This document shows positions 25,305 to 32,907 of a DNA stretch of 64,000 bases, piece by piece. The DNA is taken from NCBI GenBank assembly GCA_965204915.1, contig OZ242023.1, forward strand, positions 868,001-932,000, read 5' to 3'. A program made the position numbers and the translations under genes. The notes beneath the pieces were generated by a model. The model saw only the letters and a program-made list of their open reading frames with translations, was not told the DNA's origin and made no database searches. Each line of letters begins with the position of its first letter. Within the stretch, counting starts at the first letter, position 1. The DNA comes from HK1 sp965204915 (GTDB taxonomy: Bacteria; Pseudomonadota; Gammaproteobacteria; HK1).

Positions 25305-25658
25305 GTGAGAATCCTGCTGGATACGAACGTCCCGGTCGCCGCGAACATGTTCGAACGCGCCGCCGCCGTCACCGACCTCCCCGCCGGCACGATGCGCCGG
25401 GTGGCGATCCGCGGGCGCGACGTGCTGATCGCGAACGTCGGCGGGACGGTGCTCGCCACCGACGACACCTGCACCCACGAGGACGCTTCGCTGTCCGGCG
25501 GAGTGCTGAACGGCGCGATCGTCCGGTGCCCGCTGCACGGGGCCACGTTCGACCTGCGCGACGGGACGCCCCTCGACGAGCCGGCCGAGGAGCCGCTTCG
25601 GTGCCATGAGGTCAAGGTGGAGGACGGGGCCATCTTCATCCGGCTGCGGGAAGGGTGA
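25305..25658 (+). CDS. Rieske [2Fe-2S] ferredoxin; N-terminus fused to a PIN-toxin start
   Basis: The Rieske part is complete: DLPAGTMRRVAIRGRDVLIA, the cluster ligands in CTHEDASLSGG and CPLHGATFDLRDG and the C-terminal strands. It is a small ferredoxin of the type that feeds oxygenases or nitrite reductase. The frame begins at GTG 25305 with RILLDTNVPVAAN, the signature of a VapC N-terminus, then turns into the Rieske start at Met 15 (ATG 25347, MFERAAAVTDLPAG). A deletion probably removed the rest of a PIN gene. The natural start could be ATG 25347. It overlaps the TrpD2-like reading frame by a few bases. Confidence 0.85.
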   Translation: MRILLDTNVPVAANMFERAAAVTDLPAGTMRRVAIRGRDVLIANVGGTVLATDDTCTHEDASLSGGVLNGAIVRCPLHGATFDLRDGTPLDEPAEEPLRCHEVKVEDGAIFIRLREG

Positions 25659-25666
25659 GCGAAGCG

Positions 25667-26980
25667 ATGTCCGGAACCACGACCCGAAGCGCAACCACCG
25701 GTGCAGGCGTGATGCCCGCCGCGACGACCCAGGGCTCGATCACCGGCGGGAGCGCGGCTTCCGGAACGGCGCCCGGCGCGGCGATCCGGAGTGCCACCGC
25801 CGGCACGGGTGCGATACCCGAAGCGACAGCCCAAGGCGCAACCACCGGCGCGACCCCCTCGAAGGAGACGGCCGGCGCGCACGACGCCGGGCTGATGCGC
25901 TCGATCATCCAGCGCATCGCCACCGGCCCGGAGCTCAGCAAGGACGTTCCCCGCGACGAGGCACGGCGCGGCATGCGCCTGGTGCTCGACGGCGCAGTCG
26001 ATCCGGTGCGCGCCGCGGTCTTCCTCATCGCGCTGCGCATGAAGCGCGAGACCGACGACGAGAACCTGGGGATCCTCGACGCGGTGCGGGAGACGACGGA
26101 GACCGTGACCGCCCCGGCCGACGAGATCGTGGACCTGTCCGATCCCTACAACGGCTTCAACCGGAACCTCCCGGTATCGGCCTTCCTCCCGGCGGTGCTC
26201 GCGGCCTGCGGGGCGCCCGCGATCTCGCATGGGGTGGAGTCGATGGGGCCGAAGTTCGGCGCGACCCACCGACGGGTGCTCGCGGCCTGCGGGGCGACGG
26301 TGGCCTCGACGCCGCGGGAGGCCTGCGCCCGGCTCGCCGACCCGGACGTGGGCTGGGCCTACTGCGACCAGTCCGTCTTCAACCCGAGGCTGCACGCCCT
26401 CGCGGAGCTGCGGTCGCTCATCGTGAAGCGCCCGGCGCTGGCCACCGTCGAGGTGATGGCCGGCCCGGTGCGCGGCCGGCGGCGGACCCACGTGGTCACC
26501 GGCTACGTGCACAAGCCCTATGCGCGCATCTACATGCTGCTGGCGCGGTGCGCGGGCTTCGATTCCGCCCTGATCGTGCGCGGCGTCGAGGGCGGGATCA
26601 TCCCGTCGCTGCGCCAGGGCGCAAAGGTGTGGGCATACCACGGCGGCGCGGACGAGCACGAAGCGGACGTCTCCCCCGAGACCCTGGGCATCGAGCAGAC
26701 GGTGCGGGCGGTGCCGCTTCCCGAAGGGGTGGCGGGCTACCGGCGCAAGAGCGACGACACCGGCGGCGAGGTCGACGGACTCGCCATCGCCGGCGCCGCG
26801 GCCCGCGCCGGACTCGAGGCGCTGGACGGTGCGCCCGGGCCGGCCCGGGACAGCCTGGTCTACGGGGCTGCGCTGATCCTCCGACACACCGGCAAGGCGC
26901 AAGGGCTTGCGGAAGGCGCGGTCCTCGCCCGTGCAGCGCTCGACGACGGCCGGGCTCGTGCATGTTTCGGCCGCGGGTAG
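25667..26980 (+). CDS. TrpD2-like glycosyltransferase family 3 protein (anthranilate phosphoribosyltransferase paralog)
   Basis: A 437-residue protein. The catalytic-type region starts at about residue 75 (MRSIIQRIATGPELSKDVPR) and shows the GT3 helical bundle AVFLIALRMKRETDDENLG and the phosphoribosyl domain with DEIVDLSDPYNGFNRNLPVS, SHGVESMGPKFGATHRRVLA and DVGWAYCDQSVFNPRLHALAE. These fit the YbiB/TrpD2 group, whose members bind nucleic acid or lack the anthranilate site. The first ~70 residues are a low-complexity Thr/Ala/Gly segment not found in relatives, so translation may begin further inside. No trp gene is near; the Rieske gene is directly upstream. Confidence 0.78.
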   Translation: MSGTTTRSATTGAGVMPAATTQGSITGGSAASGTAPGAAIRSATAGTGAIPEATAQGATTGATPSKETAGAHDAGLMRSIIQRIATGPELSKDVPRDEARRGMRLVLDGAVDPVRAAVFLIALRMKRETDDENLGILDAVRETTETVTAPADEIVDLSDPYNGFNRNLPVSAFLPAVLAACGAPAISHGVESMGPKFGATHRRVLAACGATVASTPREACARLADPDVGWAYCDQSVFNPRLHALAELRSLIVKRPALATVEVMAGPVRGRRRTHVVTGYVHKPYARIYMLLARCAGFDSALIVRGVEGGIIPSLRQGAKVWAYHGGADEHEADVSPETLGIEQTVRAVPLPEGVAGYRRKSDDTGGEVDGLAIAGAAARAGLEALDGAPGPARDSLVYGAALILRHTGKAQGLAEGAVLARAALDDGRARACFGRG

Positions 26981-27303
26981 CGGCCATGTCCGCGGGACCG
27001 TGGCGGACGAATGTCGTCGATGTAGCAGAGCGAGCGCGTCTGCGCCATGTCCGCGGGGACGTGGCGGACGATGCCGGAACGACACCGCACCGTTCGCGCC
27101 GGCGGCCGAACGCCCGGGCCGCCGGAATGAGCGCCGAAGCGGACTACGGAAGCGGTTCGCGATTGCCCGGGGCCGGTCGGCGGGAGTCGCCGTGGCCCGG
27201 AGACCGGGGCCGCGGGCATCGGACGGCGGCCATCCCGCAGGGAGCGGGATGAAGCTCGCCGGGGGGAGCGCACGGGACGCCCCGCGCCAGCGGCCACTCC
27301 GCA
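26981..27303. other. Intergenic region with imperfect hairpins
   Basis: Two direct repeats of about 25 bases (GCCATGTCCGCGGG.. at 26986 and 27047) each fold as a hairpin with arms GTCCGC/GCGGAC. They may terminate transcription of the TrpD2-like gene. No gene is recognised. Confidence 0.45.
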
Positions 27304-27580
27304 GTGGCGCGGGAAAGCCTCGGGCGCCCCACGGACGGCTTCCCCCACGGACGGACCTGCAATGAGCCGTTACGGCCCGAGCGTCGAGACCCCCTGTGGC
27401 GCGGGAAAGCCTCGGGCGCCCCACGGACGGCTCCCCCCCACGGACGGACCTGCAATGAGCCGTTACGGCCCGAGCGTCGAGACCCCCTGTGGCGCGGGAA
27501 AGCCTCGGGCGCCCCACGGACGGCTTCCCCCACGGACGGACCTGCAATGAGCCGTTACGGCCCGAGCGTCGAGACCCCCT
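27304..27580 (+). repeat. Tandem triplication (92/93/92 bp) of the MFS gene leader and start
   Basis: Three near-identical units begin at 27304, 27396 and 27489. Each carries the leader gtggcgcgggaaagcctc, the stretch ggacggacctgcaatgagcc with an ATG, and codons for MSRYGPSVETP. The ATGs are at 27362, 27455 and 27547; only the last leads into the MFS gene. The middle unit has one extra C in a C run. Units 1 and 2 are in frame with each other (93 bp), unit 3 is out of frame with them. Confidence 0.9.
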
Positions 27581-28779
27581 ACGGCTGGGTCGTGGTGTTC
27601 GCCTCGCTGGCCCTGCACAGCATCAGCCTCGGCGCCCCGACTATCCTGTTCGTCGCCCTCAAGCCGATCGCCGCGGATCTCGACACGGTGCGCGCGGTTC
27701 CCTCGCTCGCGTACTCGCTGCTGATGATCGGCGCCGGCGTCGGTGGCATCGCGATGGGGCGGTGGATGGACAGGCGGGGGGTCATGCAGCCGGTGCTGTT
27801 CGGCTCGGTGATGATCAGCCTCGGCGCCCTGCTCGCCAGCCACGCCGAGGGCCGGTGGAGCCTGTTCATCGCCACCGGCCTGCTCATCGGCCTGCTCGGC
27901 AAGGCCGCGATGATCGCCCCGCTGGTGGCCAACGTGACGCGCTGGTTCGACCGGCGGCGCGGGCTCGCGGTGGCGATCATCACCTCCGGCCAGGGGCTGG
28001 CCGGGGCGGTCTGGCCGGCGGTGGTGCAGTACGTCAACGATCTCGTCGGATGGCGGGGGACGTTCCTCTACTTCAGCATGTTCGCGGCGGTGACGATGGT
28101 GCCGGCCGCGCTCCTGCTCCGCCCGCGCGCCCCGATCGCGGCCACGGACCGGCCCGCCGGAGGCATCCCGGCCGATGACCGGCGGGTGCTGGATCTGCCG
28201 CCGCACGTCGCACAAGTGATGCTGTGGATCGCGGTGATCGGCTGCTGCACGGCGATGTCGGTCCCCATCGTGCACCTGGTCAGCCACGTGACCGATCAGG
28301 GCTACACCCTGGAGCAGGGCGCGCGGGTCCTGTCGGTCCTGTTCGTGGCGGCGTTCGTGAGCCGGATCGGCTTCGGCATGCTCGCCGACCGTATCGGCCC
28401 GGTGCGCACCCTCCTGATCGGCTCCGCTTCCATGGCCGCGATGCTCCTCGCCTTCGCGTTCACGACCAGCTATGCGGGCCTGTTCACCGCCGCCCTGCTG
28501 TTCGGGCTGGGGTTCTCGGGCATCATGCCGTGCTACCCGCTGCTCATCCGCCTCCTCTTTCCCGTGGCCGAGGCAGGGTGGCGGATCGCCGCCCAGTACA
28601 TGTTCGCGGCGGGGGGCATGGCCCTGGGAGGGTGGATCGGCGGGGTGGTCTTCGACTTGGCGGGCAGCTACTCGCCCGCATTCCTGATCGCGTTCGGGTT
28701 CAACGCGATGAACTTCGCGATGATCGGCTTCGTCCACGCCCGCCAGACACGACCCCGGCTCAGCCCCCGCACCGCGTGA
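27547..28779 (+). CDS. MFS transporter (oxalate/formate antiporter-like)
   Basis: A 410-residue, 12-helix major facilitator carrier. Helix 1 follows a short N-tail (YGWVVVFASLALHSISLGAP). The A-motif-like loop is GRWMDRRGVMQ between helices 2 and 3, its C-half repeat is GMLADRIGPVRTLLIG, and ITSGQGLAGAVWPAVVQYV matches helix 5 of OFA and monocarboxylate carriers. The substrate is probably a small organic acid. The start region is tandemly triplicated (27304-27580), giving two decoy starts upstream that may act as leader peptides or change expression. Confidence 0.88.
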   Translation: MSRYGPSVETPYGWVVVFASLALHSISLGAPTILFVALKPIAADLDTVRAVPSLAYSLLMIGAGVGGIAMGRWMDRRGVMQPVLFGSVMISLGALLASHAEGRWSLFIATGLLIGLLGKAAMIAPLVANVTRWFDRRRGLAVAIITSGQGLAGAVWPAVVQYVNDLVGWRGTFLYFSMFAAVTMVPAALLLRPRAPIAATDRPAGGIPADDRRVLDLPPHVAQVMLWIAVIGCCTAMSVPIVHLVSHVTDQGYTLEQGARVLSVLFVAAFVSRIGFGMLADRIGPVRTLLIGSASMAAMLLAFAFTTSYAGLFTAALLFGLGFSGIMPCYPLLIRLLFPVAEAGWRIAAQYMFAAGGMALGGWIGGVVFDLAGSYSPAFLIAFGFNAMNFAMIGFVHARQTRPRLSPRTA

Positions 28780-28832
28780 ACCGCAACGGGTGACGGGTGG
28801 GGGGGCTGAGCCGGGGCCGGGATCGCGCGCCC

Positions 28833-29696
28833 TCAGCCTTCGAACACGAGATACGTCCGCACCTCGATGCTCTCGCGCGGCGGGGCCTCCGGGTCCTGCC
28901 CTTCGAGCTGGAATGCTCCGTGCGGGGTGAAGCGGGCGCGGCCGTCGTCGACGCTGTCCCAGCCCTTGATGAGCAGCACCTCGTCGCGCTCCATCCGCGG
29001 CGTCCAGTACCAGCGCTGGTCCGGGGCGTAGGCGAGCTGGTAGATCTCGCCGACCCGGTCCGGGAACACCTGGTCGGTGGCGATCAGCTCGTCCGGACCC
29101 ACGCTCCCCGCATCGGCGAGGGCGATGGGGGTGCGCAGCACCGGTCCGCGTATCGGCCGCCACACGTTGACCTGCACGATCCGGCCGCCGGACGACAGCA
29201 CCCGGTCCACCTCCTCCGCCCCGAGCGCGTCGGCCGCGCGCTTCGGCCCCGAATCGACGGTGTAGTCCACGTGCACCCGGCTCGCCGGACCGCGCGGGCC
29301 GTCCGGGTTCGCCGCCCCTTCGGCGCGGTCGGAGCGGCGGGTATGGTCGAAGACCGCGACCCGGTCCGCGCCGGTCACCTCGGTGAGCAGGGCCTCGAGC
29401 TCGCGGTCGTAGACGCCGGCGATGGCCTCGTCGTCGTAGAGATCGTCCACCGCCGTCTCGTGGCGCAGCAGGAGGAATCCCTCGCGATCGAGGGAGAGCA
29501 GGTCCGCGATCCGCCGCATGTCGTGCACGTCCACGCGCCGGGCCTCGGTCTCGAAGTGCACCCTGGGCTCACCGCCGGTGAGGGCGGAGCTCTCGAAGTA
29601 CGGCTTGGTGTCCTGGGGAACGATGAACGTCAGCGCGGCGCGCATGTCGTCCGTGCCCGGCGGGGTGGGTGGCGGGAATGCTTCATGGTCGGTCAT
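28833..29696 (-). CDS. CmcJ/NvfI-family (2OG-Fe type) oxidoreductase
   Basis: A 287-residue protein matching the CmcJ/NvfI/AsaB group. Landmarks are RRVDVHDMRRIADLLSLDRE near residue 53, VFDHTRRSD, RVHVDYTVDSGPKRAADALG around 142 with the candidate His-x-Asp iron ligands, and VNVWRPIRGPVLRTPIALAD near 175 leading to the closing WYWTPRMERDEVLLIKGWDS. Relatives hydroxylate or methoxylate secondary metabolites or act on amino-acid derivatives. No biosynthetic cluster is nearby, so the substrate is unknown. Confidence 0.85.
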   Translation of the reverse strand: MTDHEAFPPPTPPGTDDMRAALTFIVPQDTKPYFESSALTGGEPRVHFETEARRVDVHDMRRIADLLSLDREGFLLLRHETAVDDLYDDEAIAGVYDRELEALLTEVTGADRVAVFDHTRRSDRAEGAANPDGPRGPASRVHVDYTVDSGPKRAADALGAEEVDRVLSSGGRIVQVNVWRPIRGPVLRTPIALADAGSVGPDELIATDQVFPDRVGEIYQLAYAPDQRWYWTPRMERDEVLLIKGWDSVDDGRARFTPHGAFQLEGQDPEAPPRESIEVRTYLVFEG

Positions 29697-29748
29697 GGGT
29701 TTCGATCCCCTGTCGGTGACGGCCGGAGGGATTGCATTTCGGGACGGA

Positions 29749-30387
29749 TCAGGGGCCCGGCTCCGGCGCCATCGGGCGGCGCGACAAGTCCAGCTCCGCC
29801 GGATCGCGCGGATCCACCGTCGGGTAGTCCGGGCTCGACGGCTCCAGGAAGGTCACCGCCTCATGGTGATCGTCCAGCGCCACGAAGACGCCGTTCTCCT
29901 CCACCCACTCCCGCATGCGCCGGCTGCAGGAGTTGGCCCACGAGAGAATCTCCACGCGCCAGCCGCGCCGGTGCATGCGTTTCACGTCGGCGTGGAAGCC
30001 CGCTCCGTCGTAGAAGCCGTGGCCGTCGCCGGTCAGCAGCACGACGACGCCCGGGTCTCCGTTGTAATCCGCAAAATCGCGCAGCATCTGCAATTGCAGG
30101 ACGCGGTCGGGAGCCTGCTGCTCGCCGCGCTCCACCGCGCCCCGGTCGAACAGCTCCACCTGCACTCCCGCGGCTTCCAACCGGTTCCAGAGCGCGCGCA
30201 GCTCCGGCGGCACCGAGCCGGCCGCGATCGCCTTCTCCACCGGACGGTCGGCATGCGCCAGGCGCATCATCGCCTTGAAGTCGATGCGCACCCGATGACG
30301 CGCCGATCGGCCTTCCCGCTCCTCGGCGACGTCGCGCGCTCCGATGAAGATGTTGGAGTTGTCCCAGTAGATGAAGACCTTGTTCAT
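29749..30387 (-). CDS. NYN-domain (PIN-like) nuclease
   Basis: A 212-residue protein of the NYN superfamily, putative RNA nucleases. The N-terminal MNKVFIYWDNSNIFIGARDV has the conserved WDNSN motif with the first catalytic Asp, and VVVLLTGDGHGFYDGAGFH near residue 116 has the second acidic site. The HADVKRMHRRGWRVEILSW block follows. The protein ends with a charged tail of about 40 residues. It stands alone between CmcJ-like and MttB-like genes; a role in RNA turnover or defence is possible. Confidence 0.85.
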   Translation of the reverse strand: MNKVFIYWDNSNIFIGARDVAEEREGRSARHRVRIDFKAMMRLAHADRPVEKAIAAGSVPPELRALWNRLEAAGVQVELFDRGAVERGEQQAPDRVLQLQMLRDFADYNGDPGVVVLLTGDGHGFYDGAGFHADVKRMHRRGWRVEILSWANSCSRRMREWVEENGVFVALDDHHEAVTFLEPSSPDYPTVDPRDPAELDLSRRPMAPEPGP

Positions 30388-30487
30388 CGGTTAGCCGGGG
30401 AGAAGGGAAGGGAGCGGGTATTGAAGCAACGGCATCGTGTCCGGACAAGTCCCCGGCATCCCGATGCAACGAGCTGAACGCCCGGAG

Positions 30488-32044
30488 CTAAACACCCGCG
30501 CGCGGCGCAAGCCGGACGGGGAAGTCCGCGCGCAGGCGGGCATCGACCTCCGGCGGGATGTGCGTCGGGTGATGGCGGGCCAGCGTCTCGCGCACCCGCA
30601 GGGCCGCGCGTTCGACGGCCTCGGTCGAGCCCTGCTCGCCCCATTCCTTCGGGCTCGTGCGGTCGCCGATCTCCGGATAGACGTACTCGCGCTGCATGAG
30701 CCCGAGGGTCTGCGGATGCCCGAGGAAGTGGTTCGGCCCCTGCGTGCACACCTCGCGCATCGCCTCGACGGAGAGGCTCTCGTCGTCGACGTCGATCCCC
30801 CGCACCGAGCGGTTCACCGCCCCGAGCATGTCGTTGTCGATCACGAAGCTCTCCAGGCATACCCCGAGCAGGCTCGCCAGCATGCCCGCGGATTCGTAGA
30901 CGAGGTTGGCCCCGGAATGCCCGGCCAGCACCGTCGTGTATCCCTTCTCGTAGCCGGCCTGGGCGTCCGGCAGCTTGGAATCCGCCATCCCGGCCGCGAC
31001 GCCGGTGGGGAGATCGTAGAACCGGCCCATCTGCGCGCACGCCGCCATCAGCACCGCCTGCTCCCCGCTGCCCCCGCTCATCGCTCCGGTGCGGAGATCG
31101 GAGACGAAGGGCCACGTGCCGAAGATCGCCGGATGTCCGGGCGAGAGGGCGTTGACGTAGACCAGTCCGGCCAGCACCTCCGCCACCTCCTGCACCACCG
31201 CGCCGGCCAGCGCGGCGGGGCTGGTCGCGCCCGCCTGGCCGGCCGCGAGCAGCAGGATCGGCATGCCGCCGCGCACCCCCGCCTCCAGGCAGCGGCAGGC
31301 ATCCTCGGCGAAGCGCAACGGCGGCACCACGAAGCAGCTCGACATGCTGACGAAGGGACGCGCCCGCCAGCGCGCCTCGTCGCCGGCGATCCGGTGCAGC
31401 ATCGCGATGGATTCGTCGACGTGCCCGGGCTGCACCCAGCTCGTTCCGACGTGCTTCGAGGTCCCGGCGACTGCGGCGTAGCAGGTGTTGAAGTCGAGGT
31501 CGCGGGGGTCTTCCATGTCGCGGCAGACGATCGGACGCTGGAAGAAGTGGATGTGTTCGAGGGTGTCGACCAGGCGGGCGATGTCGTAGAGATCCGCCAG
31601 GGTCGATTCCCGGTACTCGCGAGTCCGGGGATCGACCACGTGCACCGCGGCCCCCGCGGTCCCGAAGTACACCCGGTTCCCGGAGAGATCCATGTCGTGG
31701 CGCGGATCCTGCCCGTGGAGCACGACGTCGCGGGCGGCGTTCGCCACCGTGTCCTCGACCAGCGCGCGGGGGAAGAGGAGCCGGCCTTCGGGGCTCAGCC
31801 GCCCACCGGCCGCGGTGACCGCTTCGATGCAGCTCGGGATGGCCTCGGACAGCCCGATCCGCTCCAGCACGTCGAGCGCGGCGGCGTGGATCCTCTCGAC
31901 CCCGTGCTCGTCGAGGGGCCGGTACCGGCCGCCGATCATGCCGGGGCGCACCGCCTTTTCCTCTTCGCGAAGCGGGGCCGCGCGCAGCTTGCGCCGCGCC
32001 TCCCGGCCGCCCATGCGCCGAGTGCCCGCCGCGGGCTCGCTCAT
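30488..32044 (-). CDS. Trimethylamine methyltransferase (MttB) family protein, non-pyrrolysine type
   Basis: A 518-residue protein of the MttB superfamily of corrinoid-dependent methyltransferases that demethylate quaternary amines such as glycine betaine. The family landmarks are IHAAALDVLERIGL, GNRVYFGTAGAAVHVVDPRT, HIHFFQRPIVCRDMEDPRDL and YEKGYTTVLAGHSGANLVYE, where MttB itself would carry pyrrolysine. The frame is uninterrupted by an amber codon, so it belongs to the MtgB-like subset. No corrinoid protein is encoded in the window. Together with fhs it points to C1 transfer to tetrahydrofolate. Confidence 0.9.
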   Translation of the reverse strand: MSEPAAGTRRMGGREARRKLRAAPLREEEKAVRPGMIGGRYRPLDEHGVERIHAAALDVLERIGLSEAIPSCIEAVTAAGGRLSPEGRLLFPRALVEDTVANAARDVVLHGQDPRHDMDLSGNRVYFGTAGAAVHVVDPRTREYRESTLADLYDIARLVDTLEHIHFFQRPIVCRDMEDPRDLDFNTCYAAVAGTSKHVGTSWVQPGHVDESIAMLHRIAGDEARWRARPFVSMSSCFVVPPLRFAEDACRCLEAGVRGGMPILLLAAGQAGATSPAALAGAVVQEVAEVLAGLVYVNALSPGHPAIFGTWPFVSDLRTGAMSGGSGEQAVLMAACAQMGRFYDLPTGVAAGMADSKLPDAQAGYEKGYTTVLAGHSGANLVYESAGMLASLLGVCLESFVIDNDMLGAVNRSVRGIDVDDESLSVEAMREVCTQGPNHFLGHPQTLGLMQREYVYPEIGDRTSPKEWGEQGSTEAVERAALRVRETLARHHPTHIPPEVDARLRADFPVRLAPRAGV

Positions 32045-32096
32045 GGTGCCTCCTGCCGTCGAAGGGCCGTGCAGCCGTCCGATAGGACGGGGTAGT

Positions 32097-32140
32097 CTCT
32101 TACCCGTGAAATCTTCGACAAAACGACGAAGATTTTGCCG
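32097..32140 (+). repeat. Dispersed hairpin repeat (copy 2)
   Basis: Reverse complement of 4231-4277 over about 36 bases, with the hairpin core ATCTTCGACAAAACGACGAA. Situated 53 bases upstream of the MttB-like start, so it could affect its expression. Confidence 0.65.
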
Positions 32141-32151
32141 TTAACCGGCAT

Positions 32152-32170
32152 CTGGTTCCGGCTATGCCGG
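32152..32170 (-). repeat. Dispersed repeat CCGGCATAGCCGGAACCAG (copy 3, inverted)
   Basis: Same 19-base word as 4036-4053 and 19920-19938, here on the minus strand and 12 bases from the hairpin repeat. Confidence 0.75.
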
Positions 32171-32534
32171 GGTAGGGCATTGTGCCGGTGGCTCCCGACC
32201 ACCGCCGGAAGCGCAGTGCGAATCGTCCGGGAAGCTTTTCCGCGATGCAAGGGGAAGCGGCTGCTTCAGGTCCATCTCATCCTGACCGCCGATCGAATCC
32301 GACGCAAAACGGCAAAGACGTTCATGAGCCGATCCGAGCTGGCCGTGGCCGGCTGCCGGTATTCTTCCTCGCCGTCGGACTGCTGCCGGCCGCCTGCGCC
32401 AGTGGCGGGGGCAGGGTCAGGAAGCTCGGTTGAGAGGAGGAGGCTGCCCGGCGCATTGAAAGGCATCGACCCGGGCCCCTCGTGAAGGGGTTCCGGGGCA
32501 CGGAGAGGAGGGCGGTCACCCTTCCCGTCGCCGG
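32171..32534. other. Intergenic region without confirmed gene
   Basis: A short plus-strand frame near 32331-32433 reads LPVFFLAVGLLPAACASGGG, resembling a lipoprotein signal with a lipobox, but it has no good start and ends at once. It may be the relic of a small lipoprotein gene. Confidence 0.35.
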
Positions 32535-32828
32535 TCACTCTTCCCATGGCGCCGGAGTCGAAAGGAGTCTGGCGAGCTCCTTGTTCGGGCTCGGCGGCGC
32601 ATCGAGAAGCGCGACGAAGGCGGCATGGCGGTCGGAGTCGAGTCGAAACAGGACGCGATCGAGCAAGGCGTCTTCCGCCGTCTGCCGCGTCGCGTCCAGC
32701 ATGAACCCGGAGCGGTTCTTTCCGAACGCCGCCGCCGCCCGGCCGATCAAGTCCCGGTCGTGGGCGCTGACCCGCAGATTGACGAGCGATTTGCGGGAGC
32801 CCTCGGCCGTCGCCTGCCGTTGCGCCAT
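32535..32828 (-). CDS. DUF1778 antitoxin (TacA-like), orphan
   Basis: A 97-residue antitoxin of the DUF1778 family: LVNLRVSAHDRDLIGRAAAA forms the ribbon-helix-helix part and GKNRSGFMLDATRQTAEDAL the second helix, followed by the C-terminal neutralising segment LLDAPPSPNKELARLL and the closing PW. Such antitoxins pair with GNAT acetyltransferase toxins encoded directly downstream. The downstream sequence (32534 toward 32266) has no acetyltransferase, so the toxin is lost or the gene is solitary. Confidence 0.85.
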   Translation of the reverse strand: MAQRQATAEGSRKSLVNLRVSAHDRDLIGRAAAAFGKNRSGFMLDATRQTAEDALLDRVLFRLDSDRHAAFVALLDAPPSPNKELARLLSTPAPWEE

Positions 32829-32907
32829 GGCGCCTTCCTCAAGGAAGCGGATTCCGGCCGGAATGTAAAGACGATGGATAGATTGTTCAAGGCAGCCGGA
32901 CCTTCGT

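Noticed and set aside
24893..27547. An 884-codon minus-strand frame
   Set aside because: It crosses several plus-strand genes with clear families (RHH antitoxin, Rieske, TrpD2-like) and the tandem repeat; only GC bias keeps it open.
32331..32433. Possible lipoprotein signal peptide
   Set aside because: A lipobox-like LPAAC is present, but there is no convincing start and the frame ends about 10 residues later.
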